Of a stretch of 7,258 bases of DNA, positions 6,557 through 7,258 are shown piece by piece. Below the pieces are notes generated by a model. That model saw only the letters and a list, made by a program, of their open reading frames with translations, did not search any database and had not been told where the DNA came from. This DNA is from an uncultured Pirellula sp. (GTDB lineage: Bacteria > Planctomycetota > Planctomycetia > Pirellulales > Pirellulaceae), in the NCBI GenBank assembly GCA_903892365.1, contig CAITIF010000104.1:1-7258 (forward strand), in the 5' to 3' direction. How positions within the stretch are numbered: position 1 is the first letter of the stretch; each line of letters starts with the position of its first letter. A program made the translations under genes and the position numbers.

Positions 6557-6614
6557 AATAAGTCTGGTGGGTTAGTTGAAGCAACACCGTTCACACAGTT
6601 CTGATTTCTCGCGT

Positions 6615-7258
6615 TTACATCATCCCGCCCACACCCTGAGGTGCTTTTGCTGGCGTATTCGAACGGGAAGGTCGGATATGCTCTTTGGATTGCTTGCCCA
6701 GTAGCCGCAGCAGTTGTTCGATTTGCTCATGAATGGAATCTGGTGCATGCACCACAAGTAGCGATCCAAATACGTCACAGGTACTATTGCCGCCCGCCGC
6801 TTGCCAATGATCGGGCTCGATAGACCGTTCGATGATTTGTATCAATTGTTCAGCGGTGCTGTTGTCCGGAAGAATGACGCTTAAATCATACGTCCGCACT
6901 TGTCCTTTGATCATTAGCTTACTTCGTACGACCAATACGTCATGGTCGATCTCATAGGCAAGATGCAAAGGCTCTAAAATATGGTACAGGGCGTTGCGAA
7001 GTGACATGGATTTGAGCTCCAGCGTGATTGGCACGTCTGGTGTAAGACTCTCTTCCTCAAGTGACCTTTCATCTAATTTCAAATCGAATTCCAATTTCTT
7101 ACCCAGTGCCGCGATGACCGCTGAGAGCGGCATTTGGTTAAAACTAATTTCATCAATCACTTGTCTCAAGGCCTCTCTAATCATCTCGGTCTTGGAATCG
7201 TCAGAGCTTCCGCCTTTTAGCCATGTGGGCAGCTCCTTCGGCTGAGTCCAAACGACAA
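6615..7258 (-). CDS. Secretin N0/N1 (STN)-like domain protein, 5' end outside the window
   Basis: The frame is open from the stop at 6617-6615 to the window edge, so the N terminus is missing. An ATG at 7184 exists, but the upstream frame (VVWTQPKELPTWLKGG) reads as protein, so the true start is probably beyond 7258. Of 213 visible residues, about 24-100 show an STN/N0-like pattern: MPLSAVIAALGKKLEFDL, then a TLELKSMSLRNALYHIL segment, then YEIDHDVLVVRSK. Next comes a second N1-like unit: RTYDLSVILPDN, IIERSIEPDHWQAAGG, FGSLLVVHAPDSIHEQIEQLL. Such modules occur at the N termini of secretins and TonB receptors, and as stand-alone exported proteins in planctomycetes. No secretin channel domain follows; the protein ends in a Pro/Ala/Gly tail (APQGVGGMM). 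A signal peptide cannot be checked here. The specific role is unknown. Confidence 0.75.
   Translation of the reverse strand, partial: VVWTQPKELPTWLKGGSSDDSKTEMIREALRQVIDEISFNQMPLSAVIAALGKKLEFDLKLDERSLEEESLTPDVPITLELKSMSLRNALYHILEPLHLAYEIDHDVLVVRSKLMIKGQVRTYDLSVILPDNSTAEQLIQIIERSIEPDHWQAAGGNSTCDVFGSLLVVHAPDSIHEQIEQLLRLLGKQSKEHIRPSRSNTPAKAPQGVGGMM

Overview
The window looks like a chromosomal fragment from a planctomycete, probably a Pirellula/Rhodopirellula-type genome. This is inferred from three things: a PafA/Dop-family protein outside a visible proteasome locus, a secretin-N-domain-like protein of a kind common in that phylum, and moderate GC with loosely conserved Shine-Dalgarno sites. 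No rRNA, tRNA, CRISPR array or mobile element was seen.

Layout. Bases 1-514 contain no recognisable gene. From 515 to 3799 there is a minus-strand cluster that reads, in its own direction: (1) a 65-codon acidic, Ser/Glu/Pro-rich small protein ending in Gly-Glu (3799-3602); (2) a divergent, probably membrane-associated member of the Pup ligase/depupylase (PafA/Dop) family (3579-1933); (3) an exported serine hydrolase of the beta-lactamase/penicillin-binding-protein-like fold (1891-515). A sigma70-like promoter (3869-3840) lies just upstream of the small gene. The gaps between genes are 22 and 41 bases, so the three are probably co-transcribed. Bases 3800-4153 form a divergent regulatory region. 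On the plus strand, 4154-6502 encodes a 782-residue DEAD-box RNA helicase of the DeaD/CsdA type, with a low-complexity acidic N-terminal extension and a DbpA-type RNA-binding domain near the C terminus. A strong hairpin (6527-6556) separates it from a convergent minus-strand gene that is cut by the window end (7258-6615) and encodes secretin N0/N1-like (STN-like) domains.

Main point of interest. The small protein has the size, acidity and C-terminal Glu expected of a Pup- or UBact-like modifier, and it sits immediately upstream of a PafA/Dop-family enzyme. Together they make a candidate protein-conjugation module. The enzyme is unusual: about 90 residues with two hydrophobic segments interrupt the catalytic fold, Glu replaces the usual catalytic Asp, and the RDEPHAD-type motif is absent. 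No proteasome subunit, ARC/Mpa ATPase or second PafA/Dop gene is visible here. The family assignment of the enzyme is well supported by motif order. That the small protein is its substrate is an inference from context and its C terminus.
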